DNA from: Fastidiosipila sp963510375
Lineage (GTDB): Bacteria; Bacillota; Clostridia; Saccharofermentanales; Fastidiosipilaceae
Assembly: GCA_963510375.1 (NCBI GenBank)
Contig: CAUPES010000012.1
Coordinates: 1-49,610, forward strand
Direction: 5' to 3'
DNA: 49,610 bases
The position numbers were made by a program, and so were the translations under genes. This document shows, piece by piece, positions 17,150 to 25,449 of this stretch (position 1 is its first letter; each line of letters begins with the position of its first letter). The notes beneath the pieces were generated by a model. The model ran no database searches and had not been told where the DNA came from. It saw nothing but the letters and a program-made list of their open reading frames with translations.

Positions 17150-17773
17150 ATGGCAAAAGTAGATGTATTGAATTTAGCAGGTAAAGTTGTAGGCGATTAC
17201 GAACTAGCTGACTCAATTTATGGTATTGAAGCTAAAGAAGATTTAATCTATCAAGTAGTTAAAGCTCAACTAGCTAATATGCGACAAGGTACTTCAAAAG
17301 TTAAGAATAGAAGTGAAGTAAGTGGCGGTGGTAAAAAACCATGGCGCCAAAAAGGTACAGGTAGAGCTCGTGCAGGTTCAATAAGAGCACCTCAATTCAT
17401 TGGTGGTGGAGTAGTTTTTGGACCTACGCCAAGAAGTTACAAACTATCAGTTCCTAAGAAACAAAGAAGAATTGCATTGAAGTCAGTCTTAAGCTTGAAA
17501 GCAAAAGCAAATAATATATATGTATTAGATGAAATTGCACTAAGTGAACCAAAGACAAAAGAAATTGCTAATTTCTTAAAAGGTTTAAATAACGAAGGCA
17601 AAGCTTTATTTGTATTAGAACATGATAATAAAGCCGCTGAGCTATCAATCAGAAACTTAGCAAATGCAAATTATGCACACTTCAATACAATTAATGTATA
17701 TGACATTTTAAACAGCGATGTATTAGTGTTGACAAAAGCAGCCGCTGATAAAATTGAGGAGGTATACGCATAA
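17150..17773 (+). CDS. rplD: 50S ribosomal protein L4, 207 aa
   Basis: L4 lines the exit tunnel and in E. coli represses its own operon through the S10 leader, which makes it the first candidate ligand for the leader found here. The tunnel loop GGGKKPWRQKGTGRAR is intact. The length is normal. Its stop overlaps the rplW start (TAATG), and the rplW ribosome binding site lies in its last codons, so the pair is translationally coupled. Confidence 0.99.
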   Translation: MAKVDVLNLAGKVVGDYELADSIYGIEAKEDLIYQVVKAQLANMRQGTSKVKNRSEVSGGGKKPWRQKGTGRARAGSIRAPQFIGGGVVFGPTPRSYKLSVPKKQRRIALKSVLSLKAKANNIYVLDEIALSEPKTKEIANFLKGLNNEGKALFVLEHDNKAAELSIRNLANANYAHFNTINVYDILNSDVLVLTKAAADKIEEVYA

Positions 17774-18126
17774 TGAAAAGTCCGTACGAGATAATTAAAA
17801 GACCTATTATTACCGAACGTTCAGCTGAAGGTATGGCAGATGGTCGTTATACTTTCGAAGTGGCAAAAGATGCTAAGAAACCTGAAATAAGAAAAGCAGT
17901 TGAAGAATTGTTCGAAGTTAAGGTTTTAAAAGTTAACACAATGAACATTCCAGGTAAGAAAAAACGTGTAGGTATGAACCAAGGTTATACTTCAAACTGG
18001 AAAAAAGCTGTAGTACAAATTGATACAAATCCAGAAGAATCTAAGTACTTAGGTGAAGGTGGAAAAGAAGTTAAGTCCGACAGAAAATACAAATCTTCAA
18101 TTGAAGATTTAGGTTTCGGACAATAG
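17773..18126 (+). CDS. rplW: 50S ribosomal protein L23, 117 aa
   Basis: L23 sits at the tunnel exit as docking site for trigger factor and SRP. PYEIIKRPIITERS and the VEELFEVKVLKVNT block are diagnostic. The protein is about 20 residues longer than typical L23 (95-100 aa). The extra part is a charged C-terminal tail after VVQIDTNPEESK, close to the surface where chaperones bind. GAGGAGG precedes the overlapping ATG. Confidence 0.98.
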   Translation: MKSPYEIIKRPIITERSAEGMADGRYTFEVAKDAKKPEIRKAVEELFEVKVLKVNTMNIPGKKKRVGMNQGYTSNWKKAVVQIDTNPEESKYLGEGGKEVKSDRKYKSSIEDLGFGQ

Positions 18127-18147
18127 ACTCAGACAAGGAGATAAAAT

Positions 18148-18975
18148 ATGGCAGTTAAAAATTATAAACCAACTTCTCCTGCAAGAAGAGGAATGTCAGT
18201 CGTTGATTATTCAGGATTGACAAAGAAGAGCCCGGAGAAAAGACTAGCTAAATCTAAAAAAAGAGGTAGCGGTCGTAATAACTCAGGTAAGATAACCATT
18301 CGCTTCAGAGGTGGTGGTAATAAACGTAAATTGCGTGAGATCGATTGGCGTAGAGATAAAGATGGAGTACCAGCAAAAGTAATTGCTGTTGAATACGATC
18401 CAAACCGTACCGCTTTCATCGCTTTATTACAATATCTAGATGGTGAGAAAAGATATATCTTACAACCAAAAGGATTAAAAGAAGGTGATAAAGTTCTTAG
18501 CGGCGAAACAGCAGAGATTAGAGTTGGTAATACTAAGAAATTAAAAGATATTCCTACAGGTACAATGGTTCACAATGTTGAATTGAAGCCAGGTTACGGA
18601 GCACAAATGGTTAGAACTGCTGGTGCAGGTGCTCAGTTAGTAGCTAAAGAAGGTAAATATGCAAACCTTAAGTTACCTTCAGGCGAGTACAGATTAGTTT
18701 TACTAGAATGTAAGGCAACCATTGGTGTGGTTGGAAACGCAGAACACGAGAACGTAAACGTAGGTAAAGCTGGTAAGACAAGATATAAAGGTAAAAGACC
18801 TCACGTACGTGGTGTTGTTATGAACCCTAACGATCACCCTCATGGTGGTGGTGAAGGTAAATCACCAGTTGGTCGTCCAAGTCCAGTTTCACCTTGGGGT
18901 CAAAAAACATTGGGTTACAAAACTCGTAAGAAGAATAAACCTTCCAATAAATATATTGTAAGAAGAAGAAAGTAG
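18148..18975 (+). CDS. rplB: 50S ribosomal protein L2, 275 aa
   Basis: L2 is a core large-subunit protein needed for subunit association and peptidyl transfer. The N-terminal KPTSPARRGMSV and the C-terminal MNPNDHPHGGGEG block, with the conserved histidine, are intact. The length matches the family. AAGGAG is positioned before the ATG. It is tightly packed between rplW and rpsS. Confidence 0.99.
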   Translation: MAVKNYKPTSPARRGMSVVDYSGLTKKSPEKRLAKSKKRGSGRNNSGKITIRFRGGGNKRKLREIDWRRDKDGVPAKVIAVEYDPNRTAFIALLQYLDGEKRYILQPKGLKEGDKVLSGETAEIRVGNTKKLKDIPTGTMVHNVELKPGYGAQMVRTAGAGAQLVAKEGKYANLKLPSGEYRLVLLECKATIGVVGNAEHENVNVGKAGKTRYKGKRPHVRGVVMNPNDHPHGGGEGKSPVGRPSPVSPWGQKTLGYKTRKKNKPSNKYIVRRRK

Positions 18976-18986
18976 GAGGAAAATAA

Positions 18987-19271
18987 ATGAGTCGTTCAGC
19001 AAAAAAAGGCTTTTTTGTCGAAGAATCTTTAATAAAGAAAGTTCGCGCACAAAACGATGCAAATGAGAAACAAGTTATAAAAACTTGGTCAAGAGCTTCT
19101 ACTATCTTCCCAGAGATGGTAGGACATACAATAGCTGTTCATGATGGACGTAAACATGTTCCTGTATATATCACAGAAGACATGGTAGGACACAAATTAG
19201 GTGAATTTGCAACAACACGCTTATTCCGTGGTCACAAACGTTCAGAGAAAAAAGTTGGATTGAAAAAATAG
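18987..19271 (+). CDS. rpsS: 30S ribosomal protein S19, 94 aa
   Basis: S19 is in the small-subunit head, contacting S13 and the A-site finger. SRSAKKGFFVE, WSRASTIFPEMVGHTIAVHDG and the C-terminal HKLGEFATTRLFRGH (seen in parts) are diagnostic. The length is normal. AGGAGG precedes the ATG, and the next gene starts 7 nt after its stop. Confidence 0.99.
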   Translation: MSRSAKKGFFVEESLIKKVRAQNDANEKQVIKTWSRASTIFPEMVGHTIAVHDGRKHVPVYITEDMVGHKLGEFATTRLFRGHKRSEKKVGLKK

Positions 19272-19278
19272 GAGGTAA

Positions 19279-19758
19279 ATGATTTTGGAAAAGAAATATA
19301 CTAAAGCATATTTAGAAGATAATCGCGAAGAAGTATTAGAATTATATGCACAAAAGCACACAAAATCTAACCGTCCTGCAGTTTTGACAAAGAAACAACG
19401 TAAAATTCTTGGTATTGGTAAAGACAGAGGTGTCGCTAAGGTAAGTAACGTAAGAGTTGCACCAAGAAAAGTACAAATTGTTTTAGATCAAATTAGAGAT
19501 AAAGATGTACGTGAAGCAAAAGCTATTCTAAAATACACTGATAAAGTAGCTACTGAGTATTTAATTAAACTATTAGATTCTGCTGTAGCAAATGCTGTTA
19601 ATAACAATGGCATGTCAGAAGATAGTTTATATGTTGCAATGTGTAACGTTGGTCAGGGTGTAACACTAAAACGCTATAGACCACGTGGTAAAGGTAGTGC
19701 TTCACCAATCAACAAGAGAACAAGCAACATTACAATTGTTGTTAAGGCTAGAGATTAG
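19279..19758 (+). CDS. rplV: 50S ribosomal protein L22 with N-terminal extension, 159 aa
   Basis: From about residue 51 (AKVSNVRVAPRKVQIVLDQI) to the end the protein is ordinary L22, including the tunnel hairpin LKRYRPRGKGSASPINKR. About 50 residues precede this, whereas most L22 proteins start almost directly at the VRVAPRK block (about 110 aa in total). The extension is charged (KKYTKAYLEDNREEVLELYA, then a basic part). GGAGG is only 3 nt from the ATG used here. The in-frame TTG at 19285 is 9 nt away and may be the true start, removing just two residues. The extension is therefore real in either case. Confidence 0.97.
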   Translation: MILEKKYTKAYLEDNREEVLELYAQKHTKSNRPAVLTKKQRKILGIGKDRGVAKVSNVRVAPRKVQIVLDQIRDKDVREAKAILKYTDKVATEYLIKLLDSAVANAVNNNGMSEDSLYVAMCNVGQGVTLKRYRPRGKGSASPINKRTSNITIVVKARD

Positions 19759-19772
19759 GAGGTTACGAAATA

Positions 19773-20495
19773 ATGGGACAAAAAGTTAACCCACATGGCT
19801 TTCGAGTAGGTGTTATTAAAGACTGGAGCACCAAATGGTATGCAGATAAAAAAGACTTTAGTAAATACTTGGTAGAAGATAAGAATATTCGTGATTTCAT
19901 TAAAAAAGAAGTTTACGATGCAGGTTTAGCTGATATTCATATCGAAAGAAAAGGTGATGACGTAACAACTCTAACTCTTTACACAGCAAAACCAGGTATT
20001 ATCATTGGTCGTCAAGGTGCAGGTATTGAAGAACTAAAGAAGAAATTAGCTAAAAAGTTCAAGAAAGATTTCTTGATTAATGTTAATGAAGTACCAAACC
20101 CTGATACAAATGCACAATTAATAGCAGAAAGTATTGCTGCTCAATTGGAAAGACGTGTTGCTTTCCGTAGAGCAATGAAGCAAAGTATTTCGCGTGCTAT
20201 GAAAGCAGGTGCTAAAGGTATTAAGACCATGACAAGCGGTCGTTTAGCAGGTGCAGATATGGCTCGTACAGAGCAATATGATGAAGGAACAGTTCCTCTA
20301 CATACATTGCGTGCTAACGTAGATTATGGTTTCGCTGAAGCAGATACTCAATACGGTATTATCGGTGTTAAAGTTTGGGTCTACAAAGGTGATGTTTTAG
20401 ACGGCAAGCTACACTCAATCGCTACAGAACCTGTAAGAAAACAAGGTCGTGGTGATAAACGTAGAGGTAATAACAGAAGAGGAGGAAATAAATAA
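19773..20495 (+). CDS. rpsC: 30S ribosomal protein S3, 240 aa
   Basis: S3 lines the mRNA entry channel. MGQKVNPHGFRVG, the KH domain with GIIIGRQGAGIEELKK, and the C-terminal PLHTLRANVDYGFAEA block are intact. The basic Arg/Gly-rich tail (KRRGNNRRGGNK) also encodes the AGAGGAGG ribosome binding site for rplP, whose ATG overlaps the rpsC stop by one base. Confidence 0.99.
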   Translation: MGQKVNPHGFRVGVIKDWSTKWYADKKDFSKYLVEDKNIRDFIKKEVYDAGLADIHIERKGDDVTTLTLYTAKPGIIIGRQGAGIEELKKKLAKKFKKDFLINVNEVPNPDTNAQLIAESIAAQLERRVAFRRAMKQSISRAMKAGAKGIKTMTSGRLAGADMARTEQYDEGTVPLHTLRANVDYGFAEADTQYGIIGVKVWVYKGDVLDGKLHSIATEPVRKQGRGDKRRGNNRRGGNK

Positions 20496-20926
20496 TGTTA
20501 CTCCCAAAGAAAGTTAAATATAGAAAACAACATCGTGGACGCATGAAGGGTAAAGCTACCCGTGGTAATAAAGTTACTTATGGTGAGTACGGTTTAGTTG
20601 CACTCGAGCCATCATGGTTAAAGGGTAATCAAATCGAATCTGCACGTATTACTATCAATAGAAGAATGCGTCGTGGTGGTAAATTATGGATTAAGGTTTT
20701 CCCAGATAAGTCTGTTACTAAAAAACCTGCTGAAGTTCGTATGGGTGCTGGTAAAGGTTCACCAGAGTTCTTCGTAGCAGTTGTTAAACCAGGAAGAGTT
20801 ATTTTTGAAGTAGCTGGAGTTCCTGAAAACGTTGCAAGAGATGCTCTTAGATTAGCAAGTTATAAATTGCCATTTAAGACAAAAATTGTTAAAAAAGGTG
20901 AGGAGGACGTAGTAAATGAAGGCTAA
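20495..20926 (+). CDS. rplP: 50S ribosomal protein L16, 143 aa
   Basis: L16 organises the A-site tRNA cleft. MLLPKKVKYRKQHRGRM and the MGAGKGSPEF and PGRVIFEV motifs are family-typical. The length is normal. Its start overlaps rpsC by 1 nt and its end overlaps rpmC by 11 nt, so the three genes are translationally linked. Confidence 0.99.
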   Translation: MLLPKKVKYRKQHRGRMKGKATRGNKVTYGEYGLVALEPSWLKGNQIESARITINRRMRRGGKLWIKVFPDKSVTKKPAEVRMGAGKGSPEFFVAVVKPGRVIFEVAGVPENVARDALRLASYKLPFKTKIVKKGEEDVVNEG

Positions 20927-21119
20927 TGAATTACGCGAAAAAAGCACAGAAGATTTAAATATTGAGTTAGCTGAACTAAGCAATGAATTATTTAAGCTAC
21001 GTTTCCAAAATGCAACTCATAACTTAGATAATCCTGCACAATTGAAACATGTTAGAAGAGATATCGCTAGAGTAAAGACAATTTTGCGTGAACGCGAAAT
21101 TTCTCTAGAAAATAAATAA
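20916..21119 (+). CDS. rpmC: 50S ribosomal protein L29, 67 aa
   Basis: L29 is a small helical protein near the tunnel exit beside L23. The two-helix pattern with LNIELAELSNELFKLRFQNAT and the KHVRRDIARVKTILRERE block (seen in parts) is diagnostic. GAGGAGG within the end of rplP supports the start. Confidence 0.99.
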   Translation: MKANELREKSTEDLNIELAELSNELFKLRFQNATHNLDNPAQLKHVRRDIARVKTILREREISLENK

Positions 21120-21131
21120 GGAGGAGTTTAA

Positions 21132-21392
21132 ATGGCTATAGAAAGAAATTTACGTAAAAGTCGTGTTGGTCAAGTTGTTTCCAATAGTATGGATAAAACA
21201 GTTATTGTGGCCGTAAACGAGTTGAAAAAACATCCTCTATATAAGAAGCATGTTAAGACAACTAAAAAGTTTGCAGTGCATGATGAAAATAATGAATGTA
21301 ATGTCGGTGACCGTGTAAGAATCATGGAAACTAGACCACTAAGCAAAACAAAATCTTGGAGATTAACCGAGATTATTGAGAAGGCTAAGTAG
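21132..21392 (+). CDS. rpsQ: 30S ribosomal protein S17, 86 aa
   Basis: S17 is an OB-fold primary 16S rRNA binder. RKSRVGQVVSNSMDKTVIVAV, KKFAVHDENNECNVGDRVRI and ETRPLSKTKSWRL (seen in parts) match the family. AGGAGGAG precedes the ATG. The length is normal. Confidence 0.99.
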   Translation: MAIERNLRKSRVGQVVSNSMDKTVIVAVNELKKHPLYKKHVKTTKKFAVHDENNECNVGDRVRIMETRPLSKTKSWRLTEIIEKAK

Positions 21393-21408
21393 AAGGAAGG
21401 AGATTAAT

Positions 21409-21777
21409 ATGATACAAGTAGAATCTATACTTCATTCTGCAGATAATACCGGAGCCCGTACACTAAAATGTGTTAAGGTTTTGGGAGGTTCGAAGAGAAA
21501 ATTCGCAAGCATTGGTGATATTATTGTCTGTTCAGTTCAAGAAGCAGCACCAGGCGGCGTAGTTAAAAAAGGTGAAGTTGTAAAAGCTGTTATTGTTCGT
21601 ACAAAGAAACCTATTAGACGTAAAGATGGTTCTTACATCAAGTTTGATGAAAATGCAGCAGTTGTAATTCGTGAAGATAAGAACCCAATGGGTACACGTA
21701 TTTTCGGCCCAACAGCTAGAGAATTACGTGAAGGTGGATTCACAAGAATCTTATCCTTAGCTCCAGAGGTACTATAA
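21409..21777 (+). CDS. rplN: 50S ribosomal protein L14, 122 aa
   Basis: L14 lies at the subunit interface and binds the silencing factor RsfS. The start at MIQVESILHSADNTGA follows GAAGGAAGGAG and gives the canonical 122 residues. The longer reading frame would add 11 residues overlapping rpsQ and is not credible. VCSVQEAAPGGVVKKGEV and the GTRIFGPTARELR motif are intact. Confidence 0.99.
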   Translation: MIQVESILHSADNTGARTLKCVKVLGGSKRKFASIGDIIVCSVQEAAPGGVVKKGEVVKAVIVRTKKPIRRKDGSYIKFDENAAVVIREDKNPMGTRIFGPTARELREGGFTRILSLAPEVL

Positions 21778-21787
21778 GGAGGTAACA

Positions 21788-22132
21788 ATGGCAAAGAAAA
21801 TACATGTAAAAAAAGGTGATACTGTCTACGTTCTCTCCGGTAAGGATAGAGCTAAAACAGGTGAAGTTCTAGAAGTTTTCCCTAAAACAGGTCGTGTTCT
21901 TGTAGAAGGTGTTAATATCGTAGCAAAACACAGAAAACCTCGTAGAATGGGCGAAAGCTCAGGTATATTTGCAGAAGAGGCACCAATAGATAGTTCAAAT
22001 GTTATGTTAGTAGATCCTAAAACAGGTGAACCAACAAAAGTTGGAGTTAGAGTTAATGAAAACGGTGATAAAGTCCGTTATGCAAAGAGAAGTGGTAACG
22101 AAATTGATGTTATCACCGCAGCTAAGAAATAA
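21788..22132 (+). CDS. rplX: 50S ribosomal protein L24, 114 aa
   Basis: L24 is an assembly-initiating KOW protein. The KOW motif KGDTVYVLSGKDRAKTGEVLEV and the NIVAKHRKPR block place it clearly. It is slightly longer than the usual 102-105, with a basic C-terminus. AAGGAGG precedes the ATG. Confidence 0.99.
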   Translation: MAKKIHVKKGDTVYVLSGKDRAKTGEVLEVFPKTGRVLVEGVNIVAKHRKPRRMGESSGIFAEEAPIDSSNVMLVDPKTGEPTKVGVRVNENGDKVRYAKRSGNEIDVITAAKK

Positions 22133-22146
22133 GAGAGGTAGGGATA

Positions 22147-22683
22147 ATGTCAAGATTAAAAGATAAATATATAAATGAAGTTGCCCCTGCTTTAAATGAA
22201 AAGTTTGGCTATAAATCAGTTATGCAAATTCCGAAATTAGAAAAAATTGTTCTAAATATGGGTGTTGGTGATCGTGAAAATAGCAAAACTGTAGAGCATG
22301 CAGCAGAAGATTTGACACTTATAGCAGGTCAAAAAGCTGTTATTACTAGAGCTAAGAAATCCATAGCCAACTTCCACTTACGTGAAGGTATGGAAATCGG
22401 TACTAAAGTAACTCTAAGAGGTGAAAGAATGTATGAATTTTTAGATAGATTCATTAGTGTTGCAGTTCCACGTGTACGTGACTTTAGAGGTCTTTCAGCA
22501 AATTCATTTGACGGTAGAGGTAACTACTCAGTTGGTATGAAGGAACAATTAATTTTCCCAGAAATCAACTATGATAATATCGATCAAATTAGAGGTTTAG
22601 ATATTAGTATCGTTACAACAGCTGAAACAGATGAGGAAGCTTACGAGTTATTAAAACTATTCGGCTTCCCATTCGCAAGATAA
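22147..22683 (+). CDS. rplE: 50S ribosomal protein L5, 178 aa
   Basis: L5 binds 5S rRNA and contacts P-site tRNA. MQIPKLEKIVLNMGVGD, the ITRAKKSIANFHLREGMEIG block and VRDFRGLSANSFDGRGNYS are diagnostic. The length is typical. AGAGAGG lies before the ATG. It starts the second half of the spc-type gene order. Confidence 0.99.
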   Translation: MSRLKDKYINEVAPALNEKFGYKSVMQIPKLEKIVLNMGVGDRENSKTVEHAAEDLTLIAGQKAVITRAKKSIANFHLREGMEIGTKVTLRGERMYEFLDRFISVAVPRVRDFRGLSANSFDGRGNYSVGMKEQLIFPEINYDNIDQIRGLDISIVTTAETDEEAYELLKLFGFPFAR

Positions 22684-22693
22684 GGAGATAATA

Positions 22694-22879
22694 ATGGCAA
22701 AAACATCTAAAAGAATTAGTGGAGCAAGAGAAGCTAAATTCTCAACAAGAAATCATAACCGTTGTAAGTTGTGTGGCCGTCCACGTGCCTATATACGTAA
22801 GTACGGAATTTGCCGTGTATGTTTCCGTGAACTAGCATATAAGGGTGAAATACCTGGTGTGCACAAGTCAAGTTGGTAA
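22694..22879 (+). CDS. rpsZ: 30S ribosomal protein S14, zinc (type Z) form, 61 aa
   Basis: This is the short 61-residue zinc-binding paralogue, with CKLC and CRVC pairs in the motif CKLCGRPRAYIRKYGICRVC. Many Firmicutes also carry a longer zinc-independent S14 elsewhere, induced under zinc limitation. Only the zinc form is present here. AAGGAG precedes the ATG. Confidence 0.99.
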   Translation: MAKTSKRISGAREAKFSTRNHNRCKLCGRPRAYIRKYGICRVCFRELAYKGEIPGVHKSSW

Positions 22880-22894
22880 TCGGGAGGTACAAAT

Positions 22895-23290
22895 ATGCAA
22901 AGCACAGATAAAATAGCAGATATGTTAACAAGAATACGTAATGCTCAAAGAGCTAATCATGAAACAGTTGACGTTCCTGCATCAAAGTTAAAAAATGAAA
23001 TTGCTAAAATTTTATTAGAAGAAGGTTATATTAAATCTTTTGAAGAAGTGGAAGCAGAACCACATAATGTTATTAGAATTACTTTGAAATATTCACAAGG
23101 TAGAGCAGCTATTGGTGGTATTAAGCGTATTTCTAAACCAGGGCTAAGAATTTATAGTCAAGTTAATGATTTGCCACATGTTCTTGACGGTTTAGGTATC
23201 GCAATTGTATCAACTTCAAAGGGTTTAATGACTGATAAGACTGCACGCGAAGAAAATATCGGTGGAGAAGTGTTAGCCTACGTTTGGTAG
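22895..23290 (+). CDS. rpsH: 30S ribosomal protein S8, 131 aa
   Basis: S8 is a primary 16S rRNA binder and in E. coli represses the spc operon by binding near rplE. DKIADMLTRIRNAQRA and the C-terminal STSKGLMTDKTAREENIGGE blocks are intact. The length is normal. GGGAGG lies before the ATG. A 56-bp spacer with a small hairpin follows. Confidence 0.99.
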   Translation: MQSTDKIADMLTRIRNAQRANHETVDVPASKLKNEIAKILLEEGYIKSFEEVEAEPHNVIRITLKYSQGRAAIGGIKRISKPGLRIYSQVNDLPHVLDGLGIAIVSTSKGLMTDKTAREENIGGEVLAYVW

Positions 23291-23307
23291 TCTTTACACT
23301 CTGAAAG

Positions 23308-23321
23308 GAGCCTTAGGGCTC
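23308..23321 (+). other. Small hairpin in the rpsH-rplF spacer
   Basis: GAGCC-TTAG-GGCTC is a 5-bp stem with a tetraloop in an otherwise tight operon. It lies about 15 nt before the rplF AGAGGAGG. There is no U-tract. Function is unknown and it may be neutral. Confidence 0.35.
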
Positions 23322-23346
23322 GCAATCTTAAGAGGAGGAATTATAT

Positions 23347-23895
23347 ATGTCACGTATAGGTAATAAACCAATTGCTGTAACTAATGACTTGAAGATTAAT
23401 ATTGATGATACAAATCATATTATCGAAATTTCAAATGGTAAAGACAGCTTAAGTCAAAAATACGCAGACGTTATTGATGTTAAGGTAGAAGATGGCGAAA
23501 TCATCGTTTCAAGACAAAATAATGAAAACACAAGCAAAGCTCTACATGGTTTATATCGTTCTTTAATTCACAATATGGTTGTTGGATTAACAGAAGGTTA
23601 TAAGAAAACATTAGATATTAATGGTATTGGTTTCAGAGCTAATTTAAGTGGTAAAAAGCTAGAACTACAAATTGGATACTCACATCCAGTTGTTTTTGAA
23701 GCTCCAGAAGGTATCGAATTTGAATTACCAACTCAAACACAAATTATCGTAAAAGGTATTGATAAACAACTAGTTGGTGAAGTTGCTGCTAAGATCAGAG
23801 CAAGTAGAATTCCTGATGTATACCACGGTAAAGGTATTAAATATTCAGACGAAGTCTTACGTATTAAAGAAGGTAAGACAGGTGCTAAAGGTTAA
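23347..23895 (+). CDS. rplF: 50S ribosomal protein L6, 182 aa
   Basis: L6 lies near the factor-binding site. SRIGNKPIAV at the start, GLYRSLIHNMVVGLTEGYKK and the C-terminal YHGKGIKYSDEVLRIKEGKTGAK (seen in parts) are diagnostic. The length is normal. AGAGGAGG precedes the ATG. Confidence 0.99.
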   Translation: MSRIGNKPIAVTNDLKINIDDTNHIIEISNGKDSLSQKYADVIDVKVEDGEIIVSRQNNENTSKALHGLYRSLIHNMVVGLTEGYKKTLDINGIGFRANLSGKKLELQIGYSHPVVFEAPEGIEFELPTQTQIIVKGIDKQLVGEVAAKIRASRIPDVYHGKGIKYSDEVLRIKEGKTGAKG

Positions 23896-23913
23896 TAGAA
23901 AGGTGCATGTTAA

Positions 23914-24282
23914 ATGATTAAGCAAGTTAATAAAAATAAAAATCGTCAAAGAAAACATGCTAAGATACGTCGTACCCTAAGTGGTACAACAGAGATTCCT
24001 AGAATATCTGTGTATCGTAGCAATAAGCATATATATGCTCAATTGATTGATGACCTAAATGCGACAACATTAGTTAGTGCATCTACTCTAGACTCAGAGT
24101 TAAATCTAAGTGATAGTAATACAGGCTCAGTTGAAGCTGCAAAGGCTGTAGGTGAACTATTAGGTGAAAGAGCTAAAAAGGCTGGTTTCGAAAAAGTTGT
24201 ATTTGACCGTAGTGGATATATTTATCATGGTCGTGTTGCAGCTTTAGCCGAAGGTGCACGTTCAGCAGGACTTGCATTCTAA
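23914..24282 (+). CDS. rplR: 50S ribosomal protein L18, 122 aa
   Basis: L18 is a 5S rRNA-binding protein. The basic N-terminus with RKHAKIRRTLSGTTEIPRISVYRSNKHIYAQ and the FDRSGYIYHGRVAALAEGARSAGL end (seen in parts) are diagnostic. The length is normal. AAAGGTG is a moderate ribosome binding site. Confidence 0.99.
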   Translation: MIKQVNKNKNRQRKHAKIRRTLSGTTEIPRISVYRSNKHIYAQLIDDLNATTLVSASTLDSELNLSDSNTGSVEAAKAVGELLGERAKKAGFEKVVFDRSGYIYHGRVAALAEGARSAGLAF

Positions 24283-24299
24283 TACGAGGAGGAATACTA

Positions 24300-24791
24300 A
24301 TGGAAAATAAATTTGAACCAGAAATTATGGATCGCGTTGTAGGTATTAGCCGTGTTGCTAAGACTGTTAAAGGTGGTCGTAACATGAGATTCCGTGCACT
24401 CGTAGTTGTCGGTGATGGACATGGTAGAGTTGGTGCTGGAATTGGTAAATCAATTGAAATTCCTGAAGCTATTCGTAAAGCTAAGGAAAGTGCAATTAAG
24501 AGCATGGTTAATGTTACTACTGATGGAACTACAATCCCTCACAGATATGTTGGTGAATTTGGTGCAGGTAAAGTTCTAGTTATGCCAGCTAAACCAGGTA
24601 CAGGTGTTATTGCTGGTGGTGCAGCTCGTGCTGTTGTTGAATTAGCAGGTATCAAAGATATTCGAACAAAATCTTTGGGTACTGCAAATCCACTTAATGT
24701 TGTTAATGCTACAATAGACGCTTTAAGTAAATTGAGAGCAGTAGAAGATGTAGCTAAAACTCGTGGTAAGAATCCAGAAGAGATTTTATAG
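24300..24791 (+). CDS. rpsE: 30S ribosomal protein S5, 163 aa
   Basis: S5 is involved in mRNA entry and decoding accuracy. RVVGISRVAKTVKGGRNMRF, the GVGKSIEIPEAI-like block (GAGIGKSIEIPEAIRKAK) and PAKPGTGVIAGGAARAV are intact. The length is normal. CGAGGAGG precedes the ATG. Confidence 0.99.
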   Translation: MENKFEPEIMDRVVGISRVAKTVKGGRNMRFRALVVVGDGHGRVGAGIGKSIEIPEAIRKAKESAIKSMVNVTTDGTTIPHRYVGEFGAGKVLVMPAKPGTGVIAGGAARAVVELAGIKDIRTKSLGTANPLNVVNATIDALSKLRAVEDVAKTRGKNPEEIL

Positions 24792-24804
24792 GAGGTTCCG
24801 CGAA

Positions 24805-24984
24805 ATGGCTAAATTGAAAATAACACTTAAGAAAAGTACAAATAACAGATTGACAAAACATAGACGCACACTAGAAGCGTTAGGTTTGAAAAAAATAGGT
24901 CAATCAGTAGAGCATGAAGATACTCCTTCACTACGTGGTCAATTGAGACAAGTTGACTACTTAGTTGAAGTAGAGAGTTTATAG
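24805..24984 (+). CDS. rpmD: 50S ribosomal protein L30, 59 aa
   Basis: L30 is a small non-universal large-subunit protein. The start was placed at the ATG 9 nt after AGGAGG, giving MAKLKITLKKS and 59 residues, the normal size. The longer reading frame would overlap rpsE by 29 nt. LTKHRRTLEALGLKKIGQSVEHEDTPSLRGQ (seen in parts) matches the family. Confidence 0.98.
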   Translation: MAKLKITLKKSTNNRLTKHRRTLEALGLKKIGQSVEHEDTPSLRGQLRQVDYLVEVESL

Positions 24985-24997
24985 GAAGGAGCTATAC

Positions 24998-25447
24998 ATG
25001 AAGTTAAATGAAATTAAAGCTCCAGCAGGCGCAACTCATAACACACAACGTAGAGGTCGTGGTGATGGTTCTGGTCGTGGTAAGACTTCAGGTCGTGGTA
25101 CCAAAGGTCAAATGGCAAGATCAGGAAGTCGTAGACGCTGGGGATTTGAAGGTGGACAAACTCCTTTATTCCGTAGATTACAAAAACGCGGATTTAATAA
25201 TAAAAACTTTGAAACAAAATATGTAGAAGTGCCAGTTTCTAGATTGAATGTTTTTGCAGATGGTGATGTTGTTGATTTGGCAGCTATCAAAGAAAATGGT
25301 GTTGCTAAGTTTGATCACAAACAAGATAAGTTAAAGATTATCGGTAATGAACAACTTGATAAAAAGCTTACAGTTAGAGCAAGCAAGTTTACAAAATCTG
25401 CTAAAGCAAGTATAGAAGCGGCGGGAGGCGTCGCTGAGGAGGTATAG
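24998..25447 (+). CDS. rplO: 50S ribosomal protein L15, 149 aa
   Basis: L15 is a late-assembly protein. The Gly/Arg-rich N-terminal region (RRGRGDGSGRGKTSGRGTKG) and GFEGGQTPLFRRLQKRGF are diagnostic. The length is normal. Its final codons contain GAGGAGG for secY, which starts 3 nt after the stop. Confidence 0.99.
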   Translation: MKLNEIKAPAGATHNTQRRGRGDGSGRGKTSGRGTKGQMARSGSRRRWGFEGGQTPLFRRLQKRGFNNKNFETKYVEVPVSRLNVFADGDVVDLAAIKENGVAKFDHKQDKLKIIGNEQLDKKLTVRASKFTKSAKASIEAAGGVAEEV

Positions 25448-25449
25448 AT

